Shown one piece after another: positions 6,327-13,829 of a stretch of 41,373 nucleotides of DNA (position 1 is its first letter; every line of letters begins with the position of its first letter). The DNA comes from a virus, in the IMG/VR virus record IMGVR_UViG_3300049048_000065, positions 1 through 41,373 of that record; one strand, given 5' to 3'. A program made the translations under genes and the position numbers. The notes under the pieces were generated by a model, which worked only from the letters and a program-made list of their open reading frames with translations, was not told the DNA's origin and made no database searches.

Positions 6327-6553
6327 TGGACCGGCAAGCCCTCCTGCGCTGCGCCAAGCTGGCCCTCGCCGCCGCCGATAACGCCACGATCTCCGCCAGC
6401 TTCGCGAACATCCGCCCCGGCAAGGCGGCGGACTGGAAGGCCCTCACCCGCGCAGCCCTGAACGAAGCCCTCGCCGAACTGGACAAGGCCGAGCCCAGGG
6501 TGGCCCGCGCCATTGAAGCCGCCCGGTCGGAACCCAAGCAGGAGGCTGCATGA
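6326..6553 (+). CDS. 75-residue helical protein of unknown function
   Basis: AGGAGG lies ahead of ATG 6326 (a GTG at 6323 is the alternative). The protein is an Ala/Leu-rich helix-forming sequence with a C-terminal ALNEALAELDKAEP segment. It is coupled to both neighbours by short overlaps. No known domain. Confidence 0.7.
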   Translation: MDRQALLRCAKLALAAADNATISASFANIRPGKAADWKALTRAALNEALAELDKAEPRVARAIEAARSEPKQEAA

Positions 6554-6756
6554 TGCGGACGACCTACCAGAACCGCCCGATGACCTTCCACGAGAGCTTG
6601 CACCTGTGCGGCTGCGACGCCTGCCGGATGGAAATCCTCTGGCGCGTCCAGAACGAGCCGCCGCTCAAGCAGGACTTCGCCGACTACTTGCGGGCGCAAT
6701 ACCCGAACACGGCTCCTCTGCTCGCCGCCCGGTCGGATACGAAGGAGGCTGCGTGA
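6550..6756 (+). CDS. 68-residue protein with CxCxxC motif
   Basis: ATG 6550 overlaps the previous stop, with a GGAGG just upstream. The protein carries LHLCGCDACRMEILW, a tight Cys cluster that could hold zinc, followed by a helical segment. It is one of several tiny Cys-containing proteins in this operon; the role is unknown. Confidence 0.65.
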   Translation: MMRTTYQNRPMTFHESLHLCGCDACRMEILWRVQNEPPLKQDFADYLRAQYPNTAPLLAARSDTKEAA

Positions 6757-6896
6757 TGGCTTGCCTCGATCATCGCTACGAGCCCGGCGCGTATGGCGTC
6801 TGCCGTCGTTGCGGCGGGGAGCGGCCCACGGCGGCCAACCCCATCCGGCCGACTTCGCGCAAGTCCCCCACCCCGACACGGAAGGAGAAGGCGTGA
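6756..6896 (+). CDS. 46-residue Cys-rich protein, possible zinc knuckle
   Basis: TGATG overlap at the start and TGATG overlap at the end. Residues HRYEPGAYGVCRRCGGERP include CxxC with nearby Cys/His, so half a zinc ribbon is present. The rest is basic and Pro/Thr-rich. It is too short for a family call; reading-frame coupling supports translation. Confidence 0.6.
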   Translation: MACLDHRYEPGAYGVCRRCGGERPTAANPIRPTSRKSPTPTRKEKA

Positions 6897-7489
6897 TGGC
6901 GACGCATGGCCCTGTTCGCATCCTGTGCGATGAGATCGGCTTCCCCTTCGACCCCCGTCTGGAGCGCGAGGACGTGTTCCTCGCCTTCGTCGGCGAGTTG
7001 ATTGAGGAGGTGGCGCAGGCGCACCGCATGGCGGTGGACATTCAGCCGTTCACCGGCAAGCCCGCCTCGGCTCACGCTGGCGAGATGGTCGCGGTCGCGC
7101 GCTCGATGGTGGCGCGAGACTTGGGCCTTTCAAGAGAGGCGCGGGAGAAGGTGGCGCGGAGCATCTGTGACCGCGCGCATGAAGTGAACCCCGACGACCC
7201 CGGCCACAAGTGCGATCACCTCGTCGACATGCTGGCGTCATGTGCGGCGGCGGTCTGGTTCGGTCTTCAGTGGCCGTGCCGCTCACGACATGCGGCCGAG
7301 GCGGCGCAACACGTCTGGGCGCAGGTCTACGGCGTCTCCCGCTTCGATGACCACACCCCGGCATGGAAGAAGGAGTGGGCCAGGTCGAAGCTGCAGAGCG
7401 CGATCATCTCGCTCCTGCCTGCTCGCCTCCGCGCCCCGTCCCCCACCCCCGAGGAACAGCACTCCAAGAAGGAGGGGGCCGATGCGTGA
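6896..7489 (+). CDS. 197-residue early protein of unknown function
   Basis: Starts at ATG 6896 (TGATG overlap; GGAGAAGG upstream). Acidic and mostly helical, with short segments such as FVGELIEEVAQAHRMAVDIQ and HKCDHLVDMLASCAAAVWFG. A polar tail with Pro/Ser ends it. I recognise no domain. It is the largest protein of the first part of the rightward operon. Confidence 0.8.
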   Translation: MATHGPVRILCDEIGFPFDPRLEREDVFLAFVGELIEEVAQAHRMAVDIQPFTGKPASAHAGEMVAVARSMVARDLGLSREAREKVARSICDRAHEVNPDDPGHKCDHLVDMLASCAAAVWFGLQWPCRSRHAAEAAQHVWAQVYGVSRFDDHTPAWKKEWARSKLQSAIISLLPARLRAPSPTPEEQHSKKEGADA

Positions 7490-7733
7490 GCTTCAGCTCG
7501 GCCAGCGCGTGGAAATGACCGACGCGAACGGAAGCATCATCAAGGGCCGCGTCACCCGCACCTTCACCGGCGCGGTCTGGGCCGTGTTTCAGCGCGGCTG
7601 GACGTGGCCGGACGGGACCAAAGAGCCTCGCTCGGACTTCGCGTGGTTCTTCCCACCCAACCGGACCCTGAACGACGAGCCGTCGATGGTCCTCCGCGCC
7701 TCCAACCCGGTTGAGAGGGAGGGGGTGAAGTGA
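7482..7733 (+). CDS. 83-residue beta-rich protein of unknown function
   Basis: Overlaps the previous gene by eight bases and has GGAGGGGG upstream. The sequence pattern (LGQRVEMTDANGSIIKGRVT, then GAVWAVFQRGWTWPDG) suggests a small beta barrel, like SH3 or KOW folds, but the family is not identified. The stop overlaps the next GTG start. Confidence 0.7.
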   Translation: MRELQLGQRVEMTDANGSIIKGRVTRTFTGAVWAVFQRGWTWPDGTKEPRSDFAWFFPPNRTLNDEPSMVLRASNPVEREGVK

Positions 7734-7963
7734 GCGACTACGGCGATCTGTGCCGGGATATCCGCGAGGCCCGACGCGAGGCGCGGGCCAAGCATGGCGT
7801 GCCGTGCCCGGTCTGCCCGACGAAGCGGCCGAAAGCGCACCCGTCGATCCTGCTGCCGCAGCAGCGGTGCAAGGTCGATGGTTATCGGGACCCGCGCCCT
7901 CGCACCCGCGACACCGAATACCTGACCCCCGCCCAACCCACCCCACAACAGGAGGAACGGTAG
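7730..7963 (+). CDS. 77-residue protein with CxxC motif
   Basis: GTG start in a GTGA overlap with the preceding stop and GGAGGGGG upstream. The basic N-terminus (DIREARREARAKHG) is followed by PCPVCPTKRPKAHPS, resembling a zinc-ribbon half site, then a disordered Pro/Thr tail. Unknown function. Confidence 0.65.
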   Translation: MSDYGDLCRDIREARREARAKHGVPCPVCPTKRPKAHPSILLPQQRCKVDGYRDPRPRTRDTEYLTPAQPTPQQEER

Positions 7964-8242
7964 ATGGCCGACTGGCAACCGATTGAGACTGCGCCGCGCG
8001 ATGGAACGACATTCCTCGCCCGCATCCCCGGTCATGGCGAGGATAACCTGATCTCCTTCCAGTGGGGCCTTGTGAACCGCGAGGGGCACGACTGCGGGTC
8101 GTGGACCTTGATGTCGGAGCAGGAGCCGCCCGAGGACTGGACTGACGGCTGGTGCTGGGAAGAGAACGAGGACGGCCTGCCGTCAACCCAGCCGACGCAC
8201 TGGAAACCAGCCCCCCACCCAAGGGGAGGCCTGATCCCATGA
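7964..8242 (+). CDS. DUF551-like protein
   Basis: 92 residues beginning WQPIETAPRDGTTFLARIPG and ending near THWKPAPHP, the opening and closing signature of the small phage DUF551-type proteins (WxPIxTAPxDG ... HWxPLP). The function of this family is not known. An AGGAGG sequence lies before the ATG. The stop overlaps the lipoprotein start (ATGA). Confidence 0.8.
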   Translation: MADWQPIETAPRDGTTFLARIPGHGEDNLISFQWGLVNREGHDCGSWTLMSEQEPPEDWTDGWCWEENEDGLPSTQPTHWKPAPHPRGGLIP

Positions 8243-8541
8243 CTCAGTTGAAGGGCTCATTCCGCCCGCAAGCGGGCTCCATACCCACCTGCGCCGTTGC
8301 GATCATCGCGGCGTCTGTTCTGGCGGGCTGCACGGTCAGGGCCGAGGCTCCCGCCGAACCGGAGCGGTTCAAGCGGCACGTCTTGGCCGTGGAGTCCTCG
8401 ATGGGGCAGGCCCGCTCCGGCATCGCTGAGGACCGGCTGACCGGCTGCCTCTACTCGTTCACCTACGCGGACGGGGTCAAGCCCATCACCCTGCCGGACG
8501 GCGCTCACGCGGGCTGCCAATCCGCCACCGGGGAGGGATAG
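8239..8541 (+). CDS. Phage lipoprotein
   Basis: 100 residues. A positively charged N-terminus is followed by a hydrophobic stretch and a clear lipobox (AIIAASVLAGC, Cys about 32), so signal peptidase II should process it. The mature part is small and has two further cysteines (TGCLYSF and HAGCQSA) that could form a disulfide. Expressed in the early operon rather than the lysis block, it is unlikely to be a spanin. Phages T5 (Llp) and T1 (Cor) make early lipoproteins that block receptors; a similar exclusion role is possible but inferred. Confidence 0.8.
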   Translation: MTQLKGSFRPQAGSIPTCAVAIIAASVLAGCTVRAEAPAEPERFKRHVLAVESSMGQARSGIAEDRLTGCLYSFTYADGVKPITLPDGAHAGCQSATGEG

Positions 8542-8545
8542 GCAG

Positions 8546-8806
8546 ATGCTCGCCCAGGAACTGGTCAAGCACACCGCCCGCCTGCGCTGGGTCGACCGCG
8601 ACGGCCGGGAGCATGCCGAGCGCCACGCGGCGTGGGACGCCCGCACCGCGACGACGCATGCCTACCGTCGCGCCCGCTCCATGATGACGACCGGCGAGGC
8701 CCGCGCCTTCCGTATCGAGCACCACGAGCGGGTCATGGCCGAGAGCTCCGTCATCGAGGCGGCGAACGACGACTTCGCGATTCCGGAGTTCGGGGGCGTC
8801 GCCTGA
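8546..8806 (+). CDS. 86-residue protein of unknown function
   Basis: Starts just after the lipoprotein, with GGAGGGATAGGCAG as ribosome site. Contains an Arg/His-rich stretch (DRDGREHAERHAAWDARTAT) and a long helix, ending in an acidic tail. No motif known. The stop overlaps the tiny membrane peptide start. Confidence 0.7.
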   Translation: MLAQELVKHTARLRWVDRDGREHAERHAAWDARTATTHAYRRARSMMTTGEARAFRIEHHERVMAESSVIEAANDDFAIPEFGGVA

Positions 8807-8886
8807 TGGGCCCCGGCATCGCCCTGCTGATCATCGCCATCGCGGCCCTGATCATTCTCAGCATCCCGACCCGGAGAGAGCCGTGA
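8806..8886 (+). CDS. 26-residue single-pass membrane peptide
   Basis: A TGATG overlap starts it and a GTGA overlap links it to the RecE-like gene. The sequence is one hydrophobic helix (IALLIIAIAALIILSI) with a basic end (PTRREP). Overlaps at both ends argue for real translation, though a coupling peptide with no function of its own is an alternative. Confidence 0.55.
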   Translation: MGPGIALLIIAIAALIILSIPTRREP

Positions 8887-9836
8887 GCCTCACCAACCCC
8901 AAGAAGCTGGCCGAGGGCGCGAAGATCACCGCGCCCGGCGTGTGGGACCTCCCCATGTCGGTCTATCATTCGGACTGTTGCGAGGGTCCGTCGATCTCGT
9001 CGTCTGGCCTCCGGACCATCTGGAGCCAGTCGCCGGCGCACTACTGGTACGCCAGCCCCTACAATCCCAACCCGCCGGAGCCGGAAGAGCGGCCGCACTT
9101 CTCCATCGGTCGCGCCGCGCATCACCTCCTGTACCTGGGCCGCAAGGGCTTCGATGCGGAGTTCGTCGTCCGGCCGTCCGAGTGGAAGGACTGGCGCACC
9201 GCCGCAGCCCGTGAGTGGCGCGAGGAGCAGATCAAGTCCGGCCGGACCATCATCACCGACGGCGAGCTCGAGCGCATCACCGGCATGGCCCGGTCTCTCG
9301 GCGCGCATCCGCTGGTCAAGGCGGGCATCCTCGACGGCGCCGTGGAGCGGTCGCTGATCTGGCGCGACCCGTCGGGCGCGTGGCTCAAGAGCCGCCCCGA
9401 CAACATCCCGACCGGCTCCGGGCTTTTCGCTGACCTGAAGACGACCGAGAGCGTGTCCGACGAGAGCCTGGAACGGTCGCTCGCCAGCTTCGGCTACCAC
9501 ATGCAGGCCGCGCTGGTCGGCATGGCCTCCGAGGCCGTCCTCGGCCGCCAGATGGAGGAGTTCGCCCTCGTCTGGGTGGAGAAGAACCCCCCGCACTGCG
9601 TCCGGGTGACCGTGCTGACGGGAGAGGATCTGGAGCGCGGTCGGATGCAGCTGCGCCGCGCCATCGACCTGTTCGCTTCCTGCGTCCGGTCCGGCGAGTG
9701 GCCGGGGCCGGGCGGCGGGCGGACCGACGCCGAATACCTGCAGCTTCCGGCATGGGCCGCGAAGCGCATCGACCAGCAACTCGAAGTCGCCGCCGCCGAG
9801 GCCAACGACAACCACCAGACCGGAGCCGCCGCATGA
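8883..9836 (+). CDS. RecE/exonuclease VIII-like PD-(D/E)XK nuclease
   Basis: 317 residues. Early motif VYHSDCCEGPSISSSGLRTI and GRAAHHLLYLG (about 76-86) match the DUF3799/PDDEXK_12 exonuclease family. The catalytic centre is KSRPDNI followed by GLFADLKTTES (D...DLK). It should chew the 5' strand of double-stranded ends to leave 3' single strands for the annealing protein encoded next. Start GTG overlaps the upstream stop; the stop overlaps the Bet start (ATGA). Confidence 0.88.
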   Translation: MSLTNPKKLAEGAKITAPGVWDLPMSVYHSDCCEGPSISSSGLRTIWSQSPAHYWYASPYNPNPPEPEERPHFSIGRAAHHLLYLGRKGFDAEFVVRPSEWKDWRTAAAREWREEQIKSGRTIITDGELERITGMARSLGAHPLVKAGILDGAVERSLIWRDPSGAWLKSRPDNIPTGSGLFADLKTTESVSDESLERSLASFGYHMQAALVGMASEAVLGRQMEEFALVWVEKNPPHCVRVTVLTGEDLERGRMQLRRAIDLFASCVRSGEWPGPGGGRTDAEYLQLPAWAAKRIDQQLEVAAAEANDNHQTGAAA

Positions 9837-10678
9837 ACGCCGTCGTCCAGTTCCAGGCTCCCCGCCTGCCGTTTCACCCCGTCGTCGAGGAGCGCTTCGG
9901 CGTCGACAAGGGCGGCTGGAAGGTGCTCTGCGAGGCCGTTTTCCCGGCGGCGGAGTCGCCGGACAGCGTCATCATGGCGCTGGCCTACTGCAAGGCGCGC
10001 AACCTCGACATCTTCAAGAAGCCCGTCCAGATCGTCCCGATCTACGACAAGAAGCGCGGCGGGATGGTCGACACCGTCTGGCCGGGCATCGCCGAGCTCC
10101 GCACCACGGCCATGCGGACCGGCTCCTTCGCCGGCTTCGACGAGACCGACTTCGGGCCGATGGTCGAGGAGAGCCTCGGCGGCGTCCCGATGCGCTACCC
10201 TGAATGGGCTCAGTGCACGGTCTACCGCCTGATCGGCGGCCAGCGCGTCGCCTTCATCGGGCCCAAGGTCTACTGGATCGAGACCTACGCCACGGCCAAG
10301 CGCGACACCGCGGCGCCCAACTCCATGTGGAAGAAGCGCCCGCGTGGTCAGCTGGAGAAGTGCGCCGAGGCCGCCGCCCTCCGCCGGGCCTTCCCGGAAG
10401 AGATCGGCAACGAATACGCCGCCGAGGAGATCGAGGGGCAGGCGTTCGGCCACATCCGCGACGTAACCGCCCGCGAAGCGCCGAACCTGGCTGCCCGGCT
10501 GGAGGATCGCAGCGGCGACCACCCCGCCGAGGGCTTCACCGTCCACAACGCGGCGGAGGAGAGCCCGCTGGGCGACGACGACATCCCGACCTTCGACCAC
10601 GAGCAGGTCGACGCCAGCGAAGGGCAGGGGGCTGACGCTCCGGCCGGGGATGACGACGGCTTCCCGGGGGATCGGTAA
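9833..10678 (+). CDS. bet: Bet/RecT-family single-strand annealing protein
   Basis: 281 residues. Residues about 48-100 (MALAYCKARNLDIFKKPVQI and MVDTVWPGIAELRTTAMRTG) are the hallmark of the Bet family of phage recombinases. An acidic, disordered C-terminal tail follows from about 220. It pairs complementary single strands and partners the RecE-like exonuclease directly upstream, together a Red-type system for DNA repair, concatemer formation or mosaicism. Confidence 0.92.
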   Translation: MNAVVQFQAPRLPFHPVVEERFGVDKGGWKVLCEAVFPAAESPDSVIMALAYCKARNLDIFKKPVQIVPIYDKKRGGMVDTVWPGIAELRTTAMRTGSFAGFDETDFGPMVEESLGGVPMRYPEWAQCTVYRLIGGQRVAFIGPKVYWIETYATAKRDTAAPNSMWKKRPRGQLEKCAEAAALRRAFPEEIGNEYAAEEIEGQAFGHIRDVTAREAPNLAARLEDRSGDHPAEGFTVHNAAEESPLGDDDIPTFDHEQVDASEGQGADAPAGDDDGFPGDR

Positions 10679-10680
10679 CC

Positions 10681-11247
10681 ATGGGCCGCAGCCTCGCTGA
10701 CATCGACGCTGAGATCGCCCGGCTGCGGCGGGAGCGGAAGGCCGCGCGCGTCCAGACGTTCGGCCCCGGCCGGAAGCTGGGCGGTCGCACGTTCAAGCCC
10801 GAGGGCAAGGGCCAACGCGACCCGCGGCAGGAGGACGCCGCCTATCTGGCGTGGCTGCACGTCGACACCGACTGCATCGCCTGCATGATCGAGGGGCGGC
10901 CGGCGAACCCGCACGGCCTGCAGAGCACCATCGAGGCGGCCCACCAGAACCTGGCCATCGCGGGCAAGGGCTGGCGTGAGCGGGGAGGGGGCCCCCGCAT
11001 CCATGACGCCCGCTGCGTCCCGCTCTGCACCCTGCACCACACCGGACGCCCGGACGCCTGCGACAATGGCCAGCGGAAGTTCTGGGACCGGCTGGGGCTG
11101 GGCGACCGCATCGCGGACCTGTGCGCCGAGCTCTACTCCGCCTTCAAGGCAGACGCCCCGGCGATGGCTGTCCTCCGGCGGTTCGCTGCCACGACCAAGG
11201 CCAACGACGACGCCCCCGAGGGGGAAGGGAGGGCGGCGCATGGCTGA
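10681..11247 (+). CDS. HNH/Ref-like nuclease (DUF968-like)
   Basis: 188 residues. A coiled N-terminus (SLADIDAEIARLRRERKAAR) is followed by CIACMIEG, IEAAHQN, CVPLCTLHHTGRP and KFWDRLGL. This Cys-Cys, AH, Cys-HH and terminal aromatic order fits the His-metal finger found in P1 Ref and DUF968 phage proteins. Ref is a RecA-dependent nuclease that cuts at D-loops. Placement after the recombinase fits a recombination role. Family assignment is probable, not certain. Confidence 0.75.
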   Translation: MGRSLADIDAEIARLRRERKAARVQTFGPGRKLGGRTFKPEGKGQRDPRQEDAAYLAWLHVDTDCIACMIEGRPANPHGLQSTIEAAHQNLAIAGKGWRERGGGPRIHDARCVPLCTLHHTGRPDACDNGQRKFWDRLGLGDRIADLCAELYSAFKADAPAMAVLRRFAATTKANDDAPEGEGRAAHG

Positions 11248-11440
11248 ACCCTCCCCCGCCGAGATCGCCCGCTTCGCCGCCGGCGCCTACCGCTACGCCG
11301 CGGAGGCTTTCCGCCACTCCCCGCACGAGGCGCAGCGGAAGTTCGCACCGACGCTCGATACCTGGGCCGCCAACGCCGAGCGCCGCGCGGAGCCGGATCA
11401 GGGCGACCTCTTCACCCCCAATGGAGGGCGTAATGCCTGA
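11240..11440 (+). CDS. 66-residue protein of unknown function
   Basis: Overlaps the HNH gene by eight bases, with GGAGGG upstream. The protein is helical with aromatic positions (FAAGAYRYAAEAFRHSPHEA) and a polar tail ending DLFTPNGGRNA. No known domain. Confidence 0.7.
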   Translation: MAEPSPAEIARFAAGAYRYAAEAFRHSPHEAQRKFAPTLDTWAANAERRAEPDQGDLFTPNGGRNA

Positions 11441-11738
11441 CGATATGAAAGCGGTCGATCTGCTGGGCGCTCTCGCCAGCGCCTTCGAGATTGCCGCAAG
11501 CAACGGGCAGAGCCTTGACCTGCCGCCGCGCGAAGCAGCGATTTATTCCCAAAGCCTCCGCGCCCTCCTCTCCGAACGCCGGAAGATGGTCGAGGCGCTG
11601 CGAGCGGCTGACCAGTTCATCGCAAATGGGATCGAATTCGGCTTCATCCGAATGCCCGACCCCGGAACGCCAGACCCCGCCCACAAGACCCACGGGCTAA
11701 TCCGCGCCGCTCTTACCGGGAGCAGAGAACATGGTTGA
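11433..11738 (+). CDS. 101-residue helical protein of unknown function
   Basis: Overlaps its neighbour by eight bases (GGAGGGCGTA upstream). Predicted three-helix protein (LLGALASAFEIAASNG; IYSQSLRALLSERRKMVEAL). No motif. The stop region overlaps the next gene by eight bases. Confidence 0.7.
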   Translation: MPDDMKAVDLLGALASAFEIAASNGQSLDLPPREAAIYSQSLRALLSERRKMVEALRAADQFIANGIEFGFIRMPDPGTPDPAHKTHGLIRAALTGSREHG

Positions 11739-11957
11739 CAAGATGGGCTTCAATCCCTTCGGGACCGGCCTCAGCGAGCCGCGCATCGGCCCTGCCGCTG
11801 ACACCCCTATGGTCCTTGTCCCGCGTAACACCCTTGAGGAGTTGCTGGCGGCCTGCGGCAAAGCCCTTTCCGCCCCCTCCACCACCAGCACGGCGGAACA
11901 GGTGGGGACGGAGCATCCCCCTCTCCTCAGCATCCCCGGCGACGCCGGTTCTGGCGG
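11731..11957 (-). ncRNA. Predicted location of TnpB omega-RNA 3' part and element right end
   Basis: In known TnpB systems the guide RNA overlaps the tnpB 3' end and extends past the stop into the right end of the element, the last bases being taken from flanking DNA. Here the sequence after the stop (minus strand) contains a short hairpin CCGGCGTCGCCGG and GGGGATGC (repeated near 11903-11940). Exact ends cannot be fixed by eye, so this is a predicted location only. Confidence 0.35.
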
Positions 11958-12000
11958 TCAAGCCGCCAAGGTTTCCGCTTCGACGGGCGGCCTCAAGTGA
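11731..12000 (+). CDS. 89-residue protein, 3' end probably altered by the TnpB insertion
   Basis: Starts at ATG 11731 inside the end of the previous gene. The first about 50 residues (MVDKMGFNPFGTGLSEP; MVLVPRNTLEELLAACGKAL) look like a normal small phage protein. The last about 14 codons run antisense through the tnpB end, and a GC-rich hairpin (CCGGCGACGCCGG, 11936-11948) of the type found in the right end of TnpB elements precedes them. The C-terminus is therefore probably element sequence and the original gene end lost. Confidence 0.55.
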   Translation: MVDKMGFNPFGTGLSEPRIGPAADTPMVLVPRNTLEELLAACGKALSAPSTTSTAEQVGTEHPPLLSIPGDAGSGGQAAKVSASTGGLK

Positions 12001-13136
12001 CCTCCCTCCACGGACAGCAACGCCGTGCTTCGGCGCCGTATCTCCAGGGCCGCGTTCGTGTCGGCGTGGGCCTCGTGCCCACAGTGGACGCAGACGAAGG
12101 CCGCTTGGCTCTTGCGGCTTCGCGCGTCAACGACACCGCAGGCCGAGCAGGTCTGCGACGTGAACGCGGCGGGGACGTAGATCAGCCGGCCCCCGGCGGC
12201 TTCGAGTTTGTACTCCAGCATGGCCGCGAAGCGCGACCAGCCCTGCGCAAGGATCGATCGGTTCAGGCCAGCCTTCTGGCGGACGCCCTTGTCGCGGGCG
12301 CGGACGGTCATGGCCTTCACGTCCAGCGCCTCCAGCGCGACGACGCCGAACCGGCGGGCCAGGTTCGTGCTGGCGACGTGCAGGTGATGCGTCCGGGCGC
12401 GGGCCACGCGTCCGTGCAGCCGAGCGATGCGTGCGCGTTGCTTGGCGTGGCGCCGGGAGCCGCGCCTGCGGCGAGCGAGGATGCGCTGCGCCTTGCGGCG
12501 CCTACGCTCCAGCCGCTCAGTGTTCGGCAAGCGGACGTGCTCGCCCGTCGAGAGGCTGAGGGTGTTCGCCACGCCACGGTCGACACCCACAGAGGGCAGC
12601 GCGCTCAGGGCAACCGGGGCCTCACCAGCGTCGCAGGCAAAGACGACGCGCCACTGGCCTCCAGAACGGATGACGGTAGCGGTTTTCGCTGCATGCGGCA
12701 GGGCGCGGGTCAGCCGACACTTCACCCAACCGAGTTTCGGCAGCTTGACCTTGGCCCACTTCGCGTTCAGGCCCTGAACCGACACCTCGCGTCCCCGGAA
12801 GCGAATGCTGTCGTTCTCACCGAGGCGGCGGGGTCGCGGGTAGCCGCCACCCCGGAAAAAGGCCTCGAAAGCCTTGTCCAGATCGTTCAGCGCCGCCTCC
12901 AATCCGCATTGCGGCGCGGCGGCGATCCAATCGTATTCCGCCCGGAGCGCAGTCAACTCACGGCCTTGACTGGCAAGGCTGATCGAACGGCCCTCGTTGG
13001 CCTGAAACTGCCGCCAGAAATCACGACGCTGCTCGAAAGCCAGGTTGTAGACGAGGCGCGTGACGCCGACCCACTGGCCGAGGACTTCGGCCTGTGCGGG
13101 CGTAGGTTTCAACGGAAAGGAGAAGCCGCGATGCAC
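11958..13136 (-). CDS. tnpB: TnpB RNA-guided nuclease (IS200/IS605-type), stand-alone
   Basis: 392 residues from a GTG start (VHRGFSFPLKPTPAQ...), with the typical N-terminal helix-turn-helix region, RuvC I Asp (SVGVDRGVAN), RuvC II Glu (VVALEALDV), a complete four-Cys zinc finger (CSAC ... CVHC) and RuvC III Asp (HADTNAALEI). All catalytic residues are present, so it looks active. No tnpA transposase is present. TnpB uses an omega-RNA from the 3' end of its gene to cut matching DNA. It lies opposite to the early operon and is the only minus-strand gene between 6.1 and 15.4 kb. The longer reading frame starting at 13184 overlaps the next gene and lacks family sequence. Confidence 0.93.
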   Translation of the reverse strand: MHRGFSFPLKPTPAQAEVLGQWVGVTRLVYNLAFEQRRDFWRQFQANEGRSISLASQGRELTALRAEYDWIAAAPQCGLEAALNDLDKAFEAFFRGGGYPRPRRLGENDSIRFRGREVSVQGLNAKWAKVKLPKLGWVKCRLTRALPHAAKTATVIRSGGQWRVVFACDAGEAPVALSALPSVGVDRGVANTLSLSTGEHVRLPNTERLERRRRKAQRILARRRRGSRRHAKQRARIARLHGRVARARTHHLHVASTNLARRFGVVALEALDVKAMTVRARDKGVRQKAGLNRSILAQGWSRFAAMLEYKLEAAGGRLIYVPAAFTSQTCSACGVVDARSRKSQAAFVCVHCGHEAHADTNAALEIRRRSTALLSVEGGHLRPPVEAETLAA

Positions 13137-13183
13137 GCGCGAAGCGTAGCACAGAACGGCGGTTCGCAACACTGGAGGGCTCA

Positions 13184-13441
13184 ATGACCTACCGGGAAGA
13201 ACTGGCGGGGCGGTGCGAGGCCGGAGCGCGCCTCTGTCGGAAAGACGAGCGCAACACCATCGCCCTCCTGCTCGACGAAGCCGCCGCAGCCCTGCGCCAG
13301 TCTCCTACAGTGGAGGAGGTGGCACAGATGATCTGCTCGCGCGAGCTGGTTCTGGGTCGCCACACCGCATCGGATCGCAAGTGGACGACAGCGCTCGAAA
13401 CTGCCGCCCGGATCGCCGACCTTTATGGGAGGAGAGGGTGA
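13184..13441 (+). CDS. 85-residue protein of unknown function
   Basis: GGAGGG lies nine bases before ATG 13184. Helical, with a pair of Cys (GRCEAGARLCRKD; MICSRELV). It resumes the rightward operon after the TnpB insertion, and its GTGA overlap with the excisionase-like gene couples the two. No domain recognised. Confidence 0.7.
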   Translation: MTYREELAGRCEAGARLCRKDERNTIALLLDEAAAALRQSPTVEEVAQMICSRELVLGRHTASDRKWTTALETAARIADLYGRRG

Positions 13442-13635
13442 GCGCAGCGAACGACAACGGCTTCAAGCTCGCCTACACGCCGGCGGAGGCCGCCCAGGCG
13501 ACGGGCCTCGGCAAGACGACGATCTACGAGCTGCTCAAGGAAGGCCGCCTGAAGCGGGTGAAGATCGGCCGCAGCACGGTTATCCCCAGGTCATCTTTGC
13601 TGGCCCTGCTGGGTGAAGAGGCCGACGCCGCTTAG
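13438..13635 (+). CDS. Excisionase-like MerR/Xis-type HTH protein
   Basis: 65 residues. LAYTPAEAAQATGLGKTTIY and ELLKEGRLKRVKIGRSTVIP form the winged HTH of the excisionase/DNA-binding family (helix_turn_helix_17). Position 280 bases ahead of the integrase supports a recombination-directionality role. The CTTAGGG repeats begin within its own stop codon, suggesting that it may bind there and regulate itself or excision. Confidence 0.82.
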   Translation: MSAANDNGFKLAYTPAEAAQATGLGKTTIYELLKEGRLKRVKIGRSTVIPRSSLLALLGEEADAA

Positions 13636-13651
13636 GGCGCGTCTTAGGGCG
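13631..13651. repeat. CTTAGGGCG direct repeats, left pair
   Basis: Two copies, 13631-13639 and 13643-13651, spaced 12 bp. The first contains the stop codon of the excisionase-like gene. They match the right-hand group at 13830-13861 and are spaced near one helical turn, as expected for protein-binding arm sites. Confidence 0.8.
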
Positions 13652-13829
13652 GAGCAACAGAGCGCCCGCGAGATGCCCGTGCTGCGGCAGGGCTCGGCGC
13701 CCTCCGTCTCCGCCAGCTACCCCTTCGCCGGGGTTCGCCACAGTCCACAGACAATCCAGCCAGAGCCCTGCCCGCGGGCGTTTCCGTGCGTCAGAGTTCG
13801 CAGCGGTTCGCCGCAAGCCGACGTCCGAT
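13652..13829. other. Non-coding interval, candidate attP core region
   Basis: No convincing gene. It lies between the two repeat groups, directly upstream of a P4-type integrase, where attP commonly sits in elements with such integrases. No obvious tRNA 3' end is seen, although a CGGGGTTCGCC segment (about 13732-13742) faintly recalls a T-arm. The core sequence cannot be set without a host junction. Confidence 0.4.

Noticed and set aside
11997-13187. 396-codon plus-strand frame opposite tnpB
   Set aside because: Exact antisense of a well-supported TnpB. The product has no recognisable features.
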